A stretch of DNA of 64,000 bases from an uncultured Clostridia bacterium (GCA_947630835.1 CANRIZ010000001.1:147186-211185), one strand, 5' to 3'. Shown: positions 50,949 through 59,514, counted from the first letter of the stretch. Numbers and translations are program-made. The notes: generated by a model not told the origin, from the sequence alone.

Positions 50949-50962
50949 TTTACTATTTGCTT

Positions 50963-52642
50963 TTATTTAAAAAGGTTTTTAATTCTTTGGACAAATCCGA
51001 CTTTCTGGGTTTGCACTGAAGACTGCGCTTCTTGTACGGGTATCTCTATCGCCTGCGTCTTATATGTGAACATTACGGAGGATTTTACGCCGTCCGCTTT
51101 GCCCGTGAATATATCGTACTGCGAACCGAAGGTAAGCCACTCCTTCATTCTGCCCGCAAGCGCCTTTATCTGCTCCTGCGAAAGGTTCGCCGAGCCCGTA
51201 TATTTTTCCGCGGTTTTCATTACGGCTTCGATTTTTTCGGCGTTATCCTCGCTTGCAAGGCTTCCGACGGTTTCGATAACGTCCTTATTCTTTTCTATTG
51301 TGGAAAGTATCGCTTTCAGCTTTTCGAGAGTTTCCGGCAGCTTTTCAAGCGAAGCTTTAACCTCGGAATCGTTCATATCCTGCGTTAAAGCGGTCATAAC
51401 GGGCATAATATCGTTTAAATCGGAGGCTATTACCGAAATATCCGAAAAGCTTGACGAAAGATTGGGCAGTACGTTTATCAAAGCCTTAACGGCGGGGTCG
51501 TTCAGGGTTGACGAAATCTTCTCAAGATCCGCTTTTTCAAGGTCGTCGGCAAGCTTTCCGAGCTTTTGTATATTTTCCTCGGTCATATATTTGCCGAAGG
51601 TCTTTACAAGCTTTTCATTCTGAGAATAGAGCTTTACAGCCTCCTCAACCGCGCCCATCATATCCTCAATCTTATTTGAGTCGCCGTAAAGCATATTGAT
51701 AATCTTGTTTATATCAAGGCCGTTCATCGCCTTTTCTATGCTTTCTATATCGGATAATACGCCCTTAATTTCATCGACCGAATCGGGCAGACTTCCGTTG
51801 CCGAAAGAGCCGAGAGAGGAAAACGGCATAACGGCAAACATCATATTGCCCATTTCAAAATTTTCCGCTTGCGCCGTAATTGTAAAGGTGTCGGAATAAA
51901 ACGACTTGTCGATAAGCGACGATTTAAGCGAGGACAGCCCGAGACTTTCGTCCATACCCGGAACTCCGACAAAGAAAGCGATTTGCTTTGCGCCGTCGCT
52001 CAAGGTCGAGCCGTTTTCGACGTCGATATTTTTAAATACACTGTCCTGCATTATCGTTCCGCCTACCAAAATCATCGGACAGCAAACGGTATATTTCTTT
52101 GAGTCGATATTTACCGTCTTTTTCAATGTGTTTTGGGCTTTTATAACGATTTTAACGTTGCCCGACTTTCCGGCTATATCGTCTGCGCTTATCTCCGAAT
52201 CGTTAAGGTAATAGCTTATTTTAAACTTAACGGGCGGTTCTTTGTCGGTAACGCCGCTGTAATAGAGGTCGGTGGTATCCATATTCCACAGAATAAACTC
52301 GCCGTCCTCATTGGCCTGCGCCAGAGACTTTACATTCCTTATATCGCTTAACGGGCTTTTATCCCTGATTTTTGTCTGCGGCGTATCGGTATGGAGCCAA
52401 TCCGTGACGCTTACCTTATCGACGCTTCCGTCTTTTTTCAGATTTACATAAACCGTTTCTTCTTTGCTTACGTTATCGGCAAAGGTTTCGTAATTTTGCT
52501 GCTTATATTCCTTTTCGCCCGAATCGTCAAGCAAAATTTCATTATCCGTTGTCGGCTTCTTGGAACAGCCTGCGAACGCCGTCAGCGCAAGGACCGCCGA
52601 AAGCAATACACATAAGAATTTGTACGCTGTTTTATTACGCAT
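50963..52642 (-). CDS. Lipoprotein partner of the MMPL exporter
   Basis: A 559-residue exported lipoprotein: signal sequence (about 1-24) ending in the lipobox AFAGC with Cys at about 26. The N-terminal half (about 30-260) is a beta-rich domain; the C-terminal half (about 270-500) is long, helical and Leu/Glu/Lys-rich, compatible with coiled coils. I do not recognise a catalytic motif. It overlaps the MMPL gene end by 8 bp, and similar large lipoproteins accompany MMPL/YhgE-type exporters in Firmicutes, where they may form the extracellular part of the pump. Confidence 0.7.
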   Translation of the reverse strand: MRNKTAYKFLCVLLSAVLALTAFAGCSKKPTTDNEILLDDSGEKEYKQQNYETFADNVSKEETVYVNLKKDGSVDKVSVTDWLHTDTPQTKIRDKSPLSDIRNVKSLAQANEDGEFILWNMDTTDLYYSGVTDKEPPVKFKISYYLNDSEISADDIAGKSGNVKIVIKAQNTLKKTVNIDSKKYTVCCPMILVGGTIMQDSVFKNIDVENGSTLSDGAKQIAFFVGVPGMDESLGLSSLKSSLIDKSFYSDTFTITAQAENFEMGNMMFAVMPFSSLGSFGNGSLPDSVDEIKGVLSDIESIEKAMNGLDINKIINMLYGDSNKIEDMMGAVEEAVKLYSQNEKLVKTFGKYMTEENIQKLGKLADDLEKADLEKISSTLNDPAVKALINVLPNLSSSFSDISVIASDLNDIMPVMTALTQDMNDSEVKASLEKLPETLEKLKAILSTIEKNKDVIETVGSLASEDNAEKIEAVMKTAEKYTGSANLSQEQIKALAGRMKEWLTFGSQYDIFTGKADGVKSSVMFTYKTQAIEIPVQEAQSSVQTQKVGFVQRIKNLFK

Positions 52643-54761
52643 TGTCTAACTCCTCCGATTCTTCAACTGTATTTTTGCCGCCGTTTTTCGGCTTTTTCGG
52701 TTTCCACTTAAAGCTTGTTTTTGAGATAAGCCCCTCGCCTATGCAAAGTATGGGCGCAAGGAATAATATTATTACAAGTGCGCTTATTACCGAGCCCCTT
52801 GCAAGCAGGGCGCATATGCCTTTTATAATGGAAATATCGCATATAAGGTAAACGCCGAAGGTTGCCGCAAAGAACACTGTTGCGCTTTGCAATATCGAAA
52901 TCTGCGCCGCGGTCATAGCGTTTAATATCGCCTGTTTTTTACCGATGTTCCTGTTTAGCTCCTCTTTAAACCTTGTCGTCAGCAAAATTGCGTAATCGAC
53001 TGTTGCGCCGAGCTGAACGCAGTTTATTACGGTCGGGTCTACGAACGACATCTGAACCCCCGAAAGCACGGAAATCGAAAGATTTATCCAGATGGCAAGC
53101 TCTATTGAAAGGGTCAGAATAATGGGCAGAGAGATAGATTTAAAGCAAATTGCTATGAGTATGAATATCGCCGCAACCGAGAGTATGCTTGTGACGGCGA
53201 AATCCCTGTCAGTAGTCGTTATCAAATCCCTTGATATTGCGCCCTCGCCCGTTACAAATCCGTTTTTGTCATAGGATTTAACGATTTTTTCGAGGCGTCC
53301 CACCTGTTCGTTTAATTCGTCCGTCGCCGTAGCGTACTGCGAATTTACCATCATAAGCTGTAGGCCGTCCGCCTTGCATATTTCAAGAATACTGTCGGGT
53401 ATTATGTCGTCGGGTACTGCCGGTCCGACAAAGTCATTGTAAGCCAACATTGAGCTTACTCCGCCGACATTTCTAATTTCGTCCTCCATTTCCATTATTT
53501 TGCCCGTGGGCATACTGTCGTCAAATATAATGAAATGGGTTGTAGCCATATCAAAATCGGCTTTCAGCTTATTAAGTCCCCTGACGGATACAAAATCCTC
53601 GGGAAGCGCCTTATCCATGCTGTAGTACAGTTCCGCCTTGCTCTGAACAAAATACGCCGGAACGAGCAATAAAACGAATATTACGGCAAAAACTCTCCTG
53701 TGCTTATACACAAAGCCGTTAAGCTTGGAAAAGCTCGGCATCAAATTCCTGTGATGATATTTGTTGATGGCGTCCTCAAAGAGCAGTATAAGCTCCGGCA
53801 ATACGAATATTACCGTAAATATTCCGAATATAACGCCCTTTGCCATTACAAAGCCTATATCGAAGCCGAGTCTTAACTGCATAAAGCACAGCGCCAAAAA
53901 GCCGAAAATGGTTGTAAGCGACGAACCGATAAGCGCCGTAAGGGATTTTGAAACCGCCGCCGCCATTGCCTGAGTTCTGTCGGGATATTTGGGCTTTTCC
54001 TCCTCGTACCTGTCGAGCAGGAAAATGGAGTAATCCATTGTTACGCCAAGCTGTAGTATAGCGGCTATGCTCTGGGTAATAAAGGATATTTCGCCGAGGA
54101 AAATATTTGTCCCCATATTATACACTATAGCCATTGCCAGTGCGGCAAGTATAATAAACGGAAGCACCCACGACTGCATCATCAACGACATTACCGCAAG
54201 CGCAAGCAAAACGGCAAAGCAAATATAAACGGGCGCCTGCTTGTCGCACACCTCTTTTGTATCCTCAACTATGGCGGAAAGTCCGCTGATTACGGTGTTT
54301 TTATTCATCAATCCCTTTATCTGCGCTATTGCGTCGAGAGTTTCGTCGGAAGAGCCGGGATTGCTGTACCTGACAAGCATCATGGTTTTGTTTTCGTCCG
54401 AGCTGTAAAAAATATCTTTAAGCACATCGGGCAAAACGCTTACGGGAATTGAAATATCCGCAAGCTCGTCTGACCACATAACGGAGGCTACGCCGTCTAT
54501 TTTTTCAATCTCCTCCTTTAGTGCGGAGGAGTACTTTGCCGGCATATCCTCTATTACAATTATTGAAATTCCTGCGTTGTTAAAGGTTTCGTCGAGCACC
54601 TGCTCGCCTTTAACGGAGTCGAGAGTGTCGGGAAGATAAGACATTATGTCATAATTGACCCTTGTTGCCAAAAAGCCGATGATTGACGGTATCAGCAGTA
54701 ATACCGCTATCAATACGACCGTTTTCGGGTGTCTTGCCTCCCAGAGCGCAATTTTTTTCAA
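52635..54761 (-). CDS. MMPL/RND family exporter
   Basis: A 708-residue pump with 12 predicted membrane segments in two repeats, each with a large extracellular loop after the first segment. QLGVTMDYSIFLLDRYEEEK and QLGATVDYAILLTTRFKEE are the paired signature motifs with the membrane Asp-Tyr used for proton coupling. Substrates of such pumps are lipids or hydrophobic drugs. It overlaps tetR by 4 bp and the lipoprotein gene by 8 bp, so the three are one operon. Confidence 0.93.
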   Translation of the reverse strand: MKKIALWEARHPKTVVLIAVLLLIPSIIGFLATRVNYDIMSYLPDTLDSVKGEQVLDETFNNAGISIIVIEDMPAKYSSALKEEIEKIDGVASVMWSDELADISIPVSVLPDVLKDIFYSSDENKTMMLVRYSNPGSSDETLDAIAQIKGLMNKNTVISGLSAIVEDTKEVCDKQAPVYICFAVLLALAVMSLMMQSWVLPFIILAALAMAIVYNMGTNIFLGEISFITQSIAAILQLGVTMDYSIFLLDRYEEEKPKYPDRTQAMAAAVSKSLTALIGSSLTTIFGFLALCFMQLRLGFDIGFVMAKGVIFGIFTVIFVLPELILLFEDAINKYHHRNLMPSFSKLNGFVYKHRRVFAVIFVLLLVPAYFVQSKAELYYSMDKALPEDFVSVRGLNKLKADFDMATTHFIIFDDSMPTGKIMEMEDEIRNVGGVSSMLAYNDFVGPAVPDDIIPDSILEICKADGLQLMMVNSQYATATDELNEQVGRLEKIVKSYDKNGFVTGEGAISRDLITTTDRDFAVTSILSVAAIFILIAICFKSISLPIILTLSIELAIWINLSISVLSGVQMSFVDPTVINCVQLGATVDYAILLTTRFKEELNRNIGKKQAILNAMTAAQISILQSATVFFAATFGVYLICDISIIKGICALLARGSVISALVIILFLAPILCIGEGLISKTSFKWKPKKPKNGGKNTVEESEELDNA

Positions 54762-55360
54762 TTTCTATCACCTTCGGTATCTATAGAATTTCCGACTATT
54801 GCCAAAAGCTGAGGCTTTAGCTGTTCGAGGGAATACGGCTTTTCGTAGAGTATTGCGTTACAGCAGGCGGAAACTATCATATCTATATACAGATACAGCC
54901 TTATGCCCACCGTGTTTTTGTCCCCTCCGAGAGCCAAAAAGTAATTGTATATTTCATCATACAGCTGTTTGAGCGGTCCCGTGCGGTTTTCTATAACCGC
55001 CTCAACGCAAACGTTTACGTTTTTGTCAATAAGCAATGCGAGGGTTCTGTTTTCCTCAAGAAATTTAATAAGAAAATCAATATAATTTTTGACATGGTTT
55101 TTAAAATCCTCGGGGCTTTTGATTTTGTCGGGCTCAAACTCAACCGCCGTCATAAACCTTGACGCCTTGTCAAGTATCAGCTTCGATATAAGGTCGTATT
55201 TATCCTTAAAATACAGATAAAACGTACCCTTTGCCACGCCCGCCTTTTTCACTATTTCGTCAATGGACACAAGATGCGATCCTTTTCTTTCAAAAAGCTC
55301 GTATGCGGAATCAAGCATAGACTTTAATTTTTCGCTTTTGTTTAACGCCCTTTTGCTCAT
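54758..55360 (-). CDS. TetR/AcrR family regulator
   Basis: A 200-residue repressor-type protein. The N-terminal helix-turn-helix is in SIDEIVKKAGVAKGTFYLYF (about 33-52), and the remaining residues form the ligand-binding domain. It is first in an operon with an MMPL exporter and a lipoprotein, and its promoter is overlapped by two TGACTAAC-type palindromes, so it very likely represses its own operon until a ligand binds. AAGGAGG precedes the ATG. Confidence 0.94.
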   Translation of the reverse strand: MSKRALNKSEKLKSMLDSAYELFERKGSHLVSIDEIVKKAGVAKGTFYLYFKDKYDLISKLILDKASRFMTAVEFEPDKIKSPEDFKNHVKNYIDFLIKFLEENRTLALLIDKNVNVCVEAVIENRTGPLKQLYDEIYNYFLALGGDKNTVGIRLYLYIDMIVSACCNAILYEKPYSLEQLKPQLLAIVGNSIDTEGDRN

Positions 55361-55375
55361 AAACGCCTCCTTAAA

Positions 55376-55388
55376 TGACTAACAGTCA
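55376..55388. promoter_or_regulatory. TetR-type operator, downstream copy
   Basis: TGACTAACAGTCA is a near-palindrome (TGACT/AGTCA). It lies between the predicted transcription start and the tetR ribosome site. Confidence 0.7.
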
Positions 55389-55400
55389 TTTTCTGTAGAA

Positions 55401-55429
55401 ATATTAGCATAAAACTGACCGTTAGTCAA
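55401..55429 (-). promoter_or_regulatory. Promoter of the tetR-MMPL operon
   Basis: On the minus strand TTGACT, a 17-bp spacer and TAATAT. The -35 box is part of the upstream operator copy. Confidence 0.75.
55416..55428. promoter_or_regulatory. TetR-type operator, upstream copy
   Basis: On the minus strand TGACTAACGGTCA, the same site as the copy at 55376 with one base changed and in opposite orientation. It covers the -35 box. Confidence 0.7.
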
Positions 55430-55464
55430 TATTTAATTTCGGTCGTTAATAATTTGTTTACAAA

Positions 55465-55500
55465 TTAAAAAACAGCCTTTCATTGCGAAAGACTGCTTTT
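55465..55500 (-). terminator. Terminator of the feo operon
   Basis: On the minus strand AAAAGCAGTCTTTC pairs with GAAAGGCTGTTTT (two wobble pairs) around a 5-base loop, ending in a T-run, just after the small Cys-rich gene. Confidence 0.87.
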
Positions 55501-55503
55501 AAA

Positions 55504-55674
55504 TTATCGACCTTTATGACAAGCGCCGTTCATAGGGCAGCATCCGCAGTTGTTTCCGCAGGAGCATTTGCCTTTTTTTCTGTCCTTAATAAGACTGAAT
55601 ATAACAAGCGCTATTACCGCAAGAAGAACTAAGCTTATAAGTATTGTCGCTATATTGTCGAGTAAAAAATCAAT
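55504..55674 (-). CDS. FeoB-associated Cys-rich membrane protein
   Basis: A 56-residue protein from an apparent ATT start (DFLLDNIATIL follows). It has one membrane segment (about 8-29), a basic stop (KDRKKGK) and a Cys-rich tail CSCGNNCGCCPMNGACH. This is the layout of the small proteins found beside FeoB in Clostridia, thought to help iron transfer. The frame has no ATG, GTG or TTG in front: after the feoB stop and AAGGAGG the only candidates are ATA at 55677 or ATT at 55674, so a rare start codon must be used. Confidence 0.78.
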   Translation of the reverse strand: MDFLLDNIATILISLVLLAVIALVIFSLIKDRKKGKCSCGNNCGCCPMNGACHKGR

Positions 55675-55692
55675 TATTTTGCCCGCCTCCTT

Positions 55693-58092
55693 TTAAGCCT
55701 TTAATGCCGTGAGTCTTGTAGCCTCTTTATAGGGTCTGACAAGCATATAAATCATAACCGCAAGCACAATCACCGCAGCCGCCGTGCCGAGGACGCTTCC
55801 GTTGCCCGTAAAGAGATTTCCGAATTGATTTATCATAAGCGAAACGGCGTATGCAAAGCCGCACTGGTAGCAGATTGCGAAAAGGGTCCACTTTGTATTG
55901 TTCATCTCTCTTTTTATTGCGCCTATAGCCGCAAAACAGGGAGCGCAGAGAAGATTGAAAACAAGGAAGGAATAGCCTGTGACCGCCGTGAACACGCCTG
56001 CAAGAGTACTGTAAACGGTTTCGCCGGAATTGTAAAGTATGCCCATGGTGCCTACTATGTTTTCCTTTGCGACAAGCCCCGTAACGGAGGCGACTGCCGC
56101 TTCCCATGTGCCGAAGCCGAGCGGTATGAATATCCACGAAATTCCCTTGCCGATAAAGGCTAAGACGGACATATCAAGCTGTTCCTCGGAAAGCATGGTG
56201 AATTTGCCGTCTACGAAGCCGAAATAGCTTGTAAACCATACGACAATAGTGGAGAGAAGGATAATTGTGCCCGCCTTTTTAATAAACGACCAACCTCTTT
56301 CCCACATTGAGCGCAGAACGTTTTTAACCGTCGGAAGATGATATGCGGGCAATTCCATAACGAAAGGAGCGGGGTCGCCTGCGAACATCTTTGTCTTTTT
56401 AAGCATAATACCCGAAACGATTATTGCCGCCATACCGATAAAATATGCGCTTGTCGCAACCCAAGCCGAGCCGCCGAAAATAGCGCCGGCTATCATCGAA
56501 ATAAACGGTACCTTTGCGCCGCAGGGAATAAATGTGGTAGTCATTATAGTCATACGCCTGTCACGCTCGTTTTCAATGGTTCTTGAAGCCATAATACCGG
56601 GAACGCCGCAGCCGGTACCGACAAGCATGGGTATAAAGGATTTGCCGGAAAGTCCGAATTTTCTGAAAATCCTGTCAAGCACAAAGGCAATCCTCGCCAT
56701 ATAACCGCAGGCTTCGAGGAAGGCGAGCAGCAGGAAAAGCACAAGCATTTGAGGCACAAAGCCCAAAACCGCGCCGACGCCGGCAACTATACCGTCGTTA
56801 ATAAGGCCACTGAGCCAATCCGCCGCGCCAACCTTATCCAGCGCGTTGCCGACAAGAACGGGTATTCCGGGTACCCATACGCCGTAATTTGCGGGATCGG
56901 GTTCCTCGCCGTTAAAGCTGTTTATAACCTCAACGGATTTGTTGTAATCGTCGAGATTGGCTTTTTTCTCGGTTACCTCGAGCGTTTCCTCATCCGTTGT
57001 TTTATAGGTGAAATAGTTTTCGGGAGCCTTACCGTTTTCTTGCGTATAGGCGTTGTAGCCGTCAACTATAAGCGACGCGTTTTCAAATTCTTCGGCGGCC
57101 TGCGAATACTCCTTACCGCCTATTGCAAACAGGTGCCAACCGTCGCCGAAAAGCCCGTCGTTTGCCCAATCGGTCGCAAAGCTTCCTACGCTTACCATTG
57201 AAATGTAATAAACAAGGAACATTATCAGGGCGAAAATGGGAAGCCCGAGCCATCTGTTGGTTACGATTTTGTCGATTTTATCGGAGGTTGTAAGCTTACC
57301 CGTGTTTTTCTTTTTGTAACAAGCCTTTATAACGGAGGCTATGTAAATATATCTCTCGTTCGTTATAATCGACTCCGCGTCGTCGTCAAGCTCCTTTTCC
57401 GCTTCCTTTATATCGTTTTCAATATGCGCCAGGGTATCCTGCGCTATATTTAACGACTGCATAACCTTATCGTCGCGTTCAAAAATTTTAATCGCATACC
57501 ATCTCTGCTGTTCTTCGGGCATATCGTGAACAGCAGCCTCCTCGATATGCGCCAGGGCGTGTTCAACCGCGCCCGAAAAAGTGTGCTGCGGGACGGTTTT
57601 GCCGCTTTTTGCCGCCTCTATTGCGGCTTCCGCCGCCTCTGCCGTGCCCGTACCCTTTAAGGCGGATATTTCCACAACCTTACAGCCGAGCTGACGGGAC
57701 AATTCGGCGGTGTTGATTTTATCCCCGTTTTTCTTAACGGTATCCATCATATTTACGGCTATGACAACCGGTATGCCAAGCTCCGTAAGCTGGGTGGTAA
57801 GATAGAGATTCCTTTCAAGATTTGTACCGTCCACGATATTTAAAATTGCGTCCGGTCGCTCGCCTATAAGGTAATTCCTCGCAACTACCTCCTCCAAGGT
57901 GTAGGGCGACAGCGAATAAATACCCGGAAGGTCGGTTATTGTGACGCCGTTGTGCTTTTTTAATTTACCCTCTTTTTTCTCAACCGTAACCCCCGGCCAG
58001 TTACCGACAAACTGATTTGAGCCTGTGAGCGCGTTGAACAGGGTAGTTTTGCCGCTGTTCGGATTTCCCGCAAGAGCTATTCGTATTTCCAT
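55693..58092 (-). CDS. feoB: Ferrous iron transporter FeoB
   Basis: A 799-residue protein with an N-terminal GTPase domain (GNPNSGKTT at 9-17, DLPG at 54-57, NMMD at 114-117), a helical spacer (about 165-265) and a polytopic Gate-containing membrane part (from about 281), with the cysteine motif VGTGCGVPG. A soluble loop of about 90 residues (318-408) between the first two membrane segments is longer than in typical FeoB. It imports Fe(II). Two feoA genes precede it and a Cys-rich partner follows. Confidence 0.97.
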   Translation of the reverse strand: MEIRIALAGNPNSGKTTLFNALTGSNQFVGNWPGVTVEKKEGKLKKHNGVTITDLPGIYSLSPYTLEEVVARNYLIGERPDAILNIVDGTNLERNLYLTTQLTELGIPVVIAVNMMDTVKKNGDKINTAELSRQLGCKVVEISALKGTGTAEAAEAAIEAAKSGKTVPQHTFSGAVEHALAHIEEAAVHDMPEEQQRWYAIKIFERDDKVMQSLNIAQDTLAHIENDIKEAEKELDDDAESIITNERYIYIASVIKACYKKKNTGKLTTSDKIDKIVTNRWLGLPIFALIMFLVYYISMVSVGSFATDWANDGLFGDGWHLFAIGGKEYSQAAEEFENASLIVDGYNAYTQENGKAPENYFTYKTTDEETLEVTEKKANLDDYNKSVEVINSFNGEEPDPANYGVWVPGIPVLVGNALDKVGAADWLSGLINDGIVAGVGAVLGFVPQMLVLFLLLAFLEACGYMARIAFVLDRIFRKFGLSGKSFIPMLVGTGCGVPGIMASRTIENERDRRMTIMTTTFIPCGAKVPFISMIAGAIFGGSAWVATSAYFIGMAAIIVSGIMLKKTKMFAGDPAPFVMELPAYHLPTVKNVLRSMWERGWSFIKKAGTIILLSTIVVWFTSYFGFVDGKFTMLSEEQLDMSVLAFIGKGISWIFIPLGFGTWEAAVASVTGLVAKENIVGTMGILYNSGETVYSTLAGVFTAVTGYSFLVFNLLCAPCFAAIGAIKREMNNTKWTLFAICYQCGFAYAVSLMINQFGNLFTGNGSVLGTAAAVIVLAVMIYMLVRPYKEATRLTALKA

Positions 58093-58112
58093 ATCGTATT
58101 CCTTTCAAATAA

Positions 58113-58128
58113 GTTAGTTTTTGCTAAC
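58113..58128. promoter_or_regulatory. GTTAG-N6-CTAAC site between feoA and feoB
   Basis: GTTAGTTTTTGCTAAC, one of four 16-bp sites of the same form around the feo operon. It lies inside the operon, 21 bp before the feoB ATG. Confidence 0.55.
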
Positions 58129-58169
58129 TGCAAGATTTAAAATTAAGGGGTTACTCCCCCTTTTTAAGC

Positions 58170-58391
58170 CTATTCGACCTCAATCATTTCGGCGTCGGCT
58201 TTTCTTATTGAAAGCTCGTAGCCGCGAACGCTTATCTCTATGGGATCTCCGAGCGGAGCAAGCTTTTGTACTTTAAGCTGTGTTCCCCTTGTAAGCCCCA
58301 TATCCATTATGCGCCGTTTTACCGCGCCCTCGCCGTGAAGCCTTACGACCTTCAGGCTTTCGCCTACCTTGGCCTGTTTGAGTGTTTTCAT
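58170..58391 (-). CDS. feoA: FeoA domain protein, second copy
   Basis: A 73-residue SH3-like FeoA protein. GESLKVVRLHGEGAVKRRIMDMGLTRGTQLKVQ is compressed here to its key motif RRIMDMGLTRG, and the ending GYELSIRKADAEMIEV is typical. FeoA binds FeoB and supports Fe(II) uptake. It lies 30 bp after the first feoA-like gene and 77 bp before feoB. Confidence 0.9.
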   Translation of the reverse strand: MKTLKQAKVGESLKVVRLHGEGAVKRRIMDMGLTRGTQLKVQKLAPLGDPIEISVRGYELSIRKADAEMIEVE

Positions 58392-58421
58392 GCCTTTCCT
58401 CCTTAGAAATTTAAAATAAAA

Positions 58422-58634
58422 TCAAACCATAATTTTCTGCGCCGCTTCCCTGCTTATTGCAATTCTCGCGTCCTTAACGTTTACTATGACGTTGCCGCCG
58501 AGCGTGTTAATTATTTTTACCGAACCGCCCACGGTGAAGCCCAACTCCTCAAGATGCCTTTTCACCTTTTCCGAGCCGCCGATTTTTTTAATAATATTTT
58601 CCTCGCCCTCGTTGGCAAGCGTTAAAGGAAGCAT
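58422..58634 (-). CDS. FeoA domain protein, first copy
   Basis: A 70-residue FeoA-like protein. The motif RHLEELGFTVGGSV and the ending DARIAISREAAQKIMV fit the fold, but it is diverged from the second copy and has a shorter N-terminus (MLPLTLANEGEE). Paired FeoA proteins before FeoB are common in Clostridia. AGGAGAGG is the ribosome site. It is the first gene of the operon. Confidence 0.9.
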   Translation of the reverse strand: MLPLTLANEGEENIIKKIGGSEKVKRHLEELGFTVGGSVKIINTLGGNVIVNVKDARIAISREAAQKIMV

Positions 58635-58653
58635 ATTTACCTCTCCTTTTCTT

Positions 58654-58669
58654 GTTAGCGTAAGCTAAC
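58654..58669. promoter_or_regulatory. GTTAG-N6-CTAAC site in the feo leader
   Basis: GTTAGCGTAAGCTAAC, perfect 6-bp arms. It lies directly upstream of the ribosome site of the first feoA. Confidence 0.65.
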
Positions 58670-58686
58670 TCTTTGCCTGAAAAATT

Positions 58687-58706
58687 AGGTTAGTCTTTGC
58701 TAACCT
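58687..58706. promoter_or_regulatory. GTTAG-N6-CTAAC site at the feo transcription start
   Basis: AGGTTAGTCTTTGCTAACCT has the extended arms AGGTTAG and CTAACCT. These are the half-sites of DtxR/IdeR boxes, but here a 6-bp spacer separates them. Confidence 0.68.
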
Positions 58707-58713
58707 CTTTAAC

Positions 58714-58742
58714 ATAATATCCGAATAATCCCCGTTTGTCAA
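58714..58742 (-). promoter_or_regulatory. Promoter of the feo operon
   Basis: On the minus strand TTGACA, a 17-bp spacer and TATTAT. Predicted start is just inside the adjacent operator at 58687-58706. Confidence 0.82.
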
Positions 58743-58798
58743 TATCTCTTTTTAATTTTCGGGCGAATAAAATCAATTTCGGAAATTTCAACAATTTA

Positions 58799-58814
58799 GT
58801 TAGCGGTAGCTAAC
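58799..58814. promoter_or_regulatory. GTTAG-N6-CTAAC site between divergent promoters
   Basis: GTTAGCGGTAGCTAAC, perfect arms, lies 57 bp upstream of the feo -35 box and 42 bp upstream of the -35 box of the divergent PNPOx-like gene, so it could act on either. Confidence 0.6.
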
Positions 58815-58855
58815 CAAAGATTGTGTAATTTTTTCTTTTCCTGCCGCCGACAATA

Positions 58856-58884
58856 TTGTAAAGCGCCGATTTTTATGCTATTAT
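58856..58884 (+). promoter_or_regulatory. Promoter of the PNPOx-like gene
   Basis: TTGTAA, a 17-bp spacer and TATTAT lie 33 bp before the TTG start at 58917. Confidence 0.7.
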
Positions 58885-58916
58885 TTACAGGTAAAATTTT
58901 TAAAGGAGTTGATTTT

Positions 58917-59393
58917 TTGTTCAGGGAAATGGTACGTAAAAAAAGGCAGATAAGCAGGGACGAATGTATAGAAATTTTGAAAAGCGAGCCGAGAGGCGTG
59001 CTTTCCGTTATAGGCGACGGCGGCTATCCTTACGGTATGCCGATGAATTTTTGGTACTGCGAGGAAAACGGTAGCATATATTTTCACGGCGGAAAAACGG
59101 GACACAAGATAGACGCGATTAATGCCGACGACAGGGTTTCTTTCTGCGTTTACGACGGCGGATACAGAAACGACGGCGACTGGGCGCTGAACATTAAAAG
59201 CGTGATAATCTTCGGCAGGGTAAAATTTGTTGACGATTATGACAAGGTGGTTGAAATCAGCCGAAAGCTAAGCTTAAAATACACCTCCGACGGCGAATAC
59301 ATAGAAAAGGAAATTCAACGCTTCGCCAAAACAACGCTCTGCCTTGAGCTTATACCCGAGCATATGACGGGGAAGCTGGTTAAAGAATCCTGA
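58917..59393 (+). CDS. Pyridoxamine 5'-phosphate oxidase-like flavoprotein
   Basis: A 158-residue FMN-binding split-barrel protein. EILKSEPRGVLSVIGDGGYPYG and FHGGKTGHKIDAI, here shown by the short motif GVLSVIGDGGYPYGMP, mark the NimA/PNPOx-like group, which includes nitroimidazole reductases. The TTG at 58917 is chosen because AAAGGAG lies 8 bases upstream and a promoter sits just ahead; the longer frame from 58821 would start before the promoter. Its proximity to a feo-type palindrome may mean metal-responsive control. The substrate is unknown. Confidence 0.82.
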   Translation: MFREMVRKKRQISRDECIEILKSEPRGVLSVIGDGGYPYGMPMNFWYCEENGSIYFHGGKTGHKIDAINADDRVSFCVYDGGYRNDGDWALNIKSVIIFGRVKFVDDYDKVVEISRKLSLKYTSDGEYIEKEIQRFAKTTLCLELIPEHMTGKLVKES

Positions 59394-59412
59394 ACAGCGC
59401 AAATATACGCAA

Positions 59413-59448
59413 AAATCCCTCCTCGTTTTGGGGAGGGGTTTCGTTTTT
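59413..59448 (+). terminator. Terminator of the PNPOx-like gene
   Basis: AAATCCCTCC pairs with GGAGGGGTTT (one G-T) around a 9-base loop; TCGTTTTT follows. Confidence 0.83.
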
Positions 59449-59514
59449 GGGGAGTTAAATGCAAATTGTTCATAATTTTTGTAAATATTGACCTAAAAAC
59501 CGTCAGTTTTCTTG

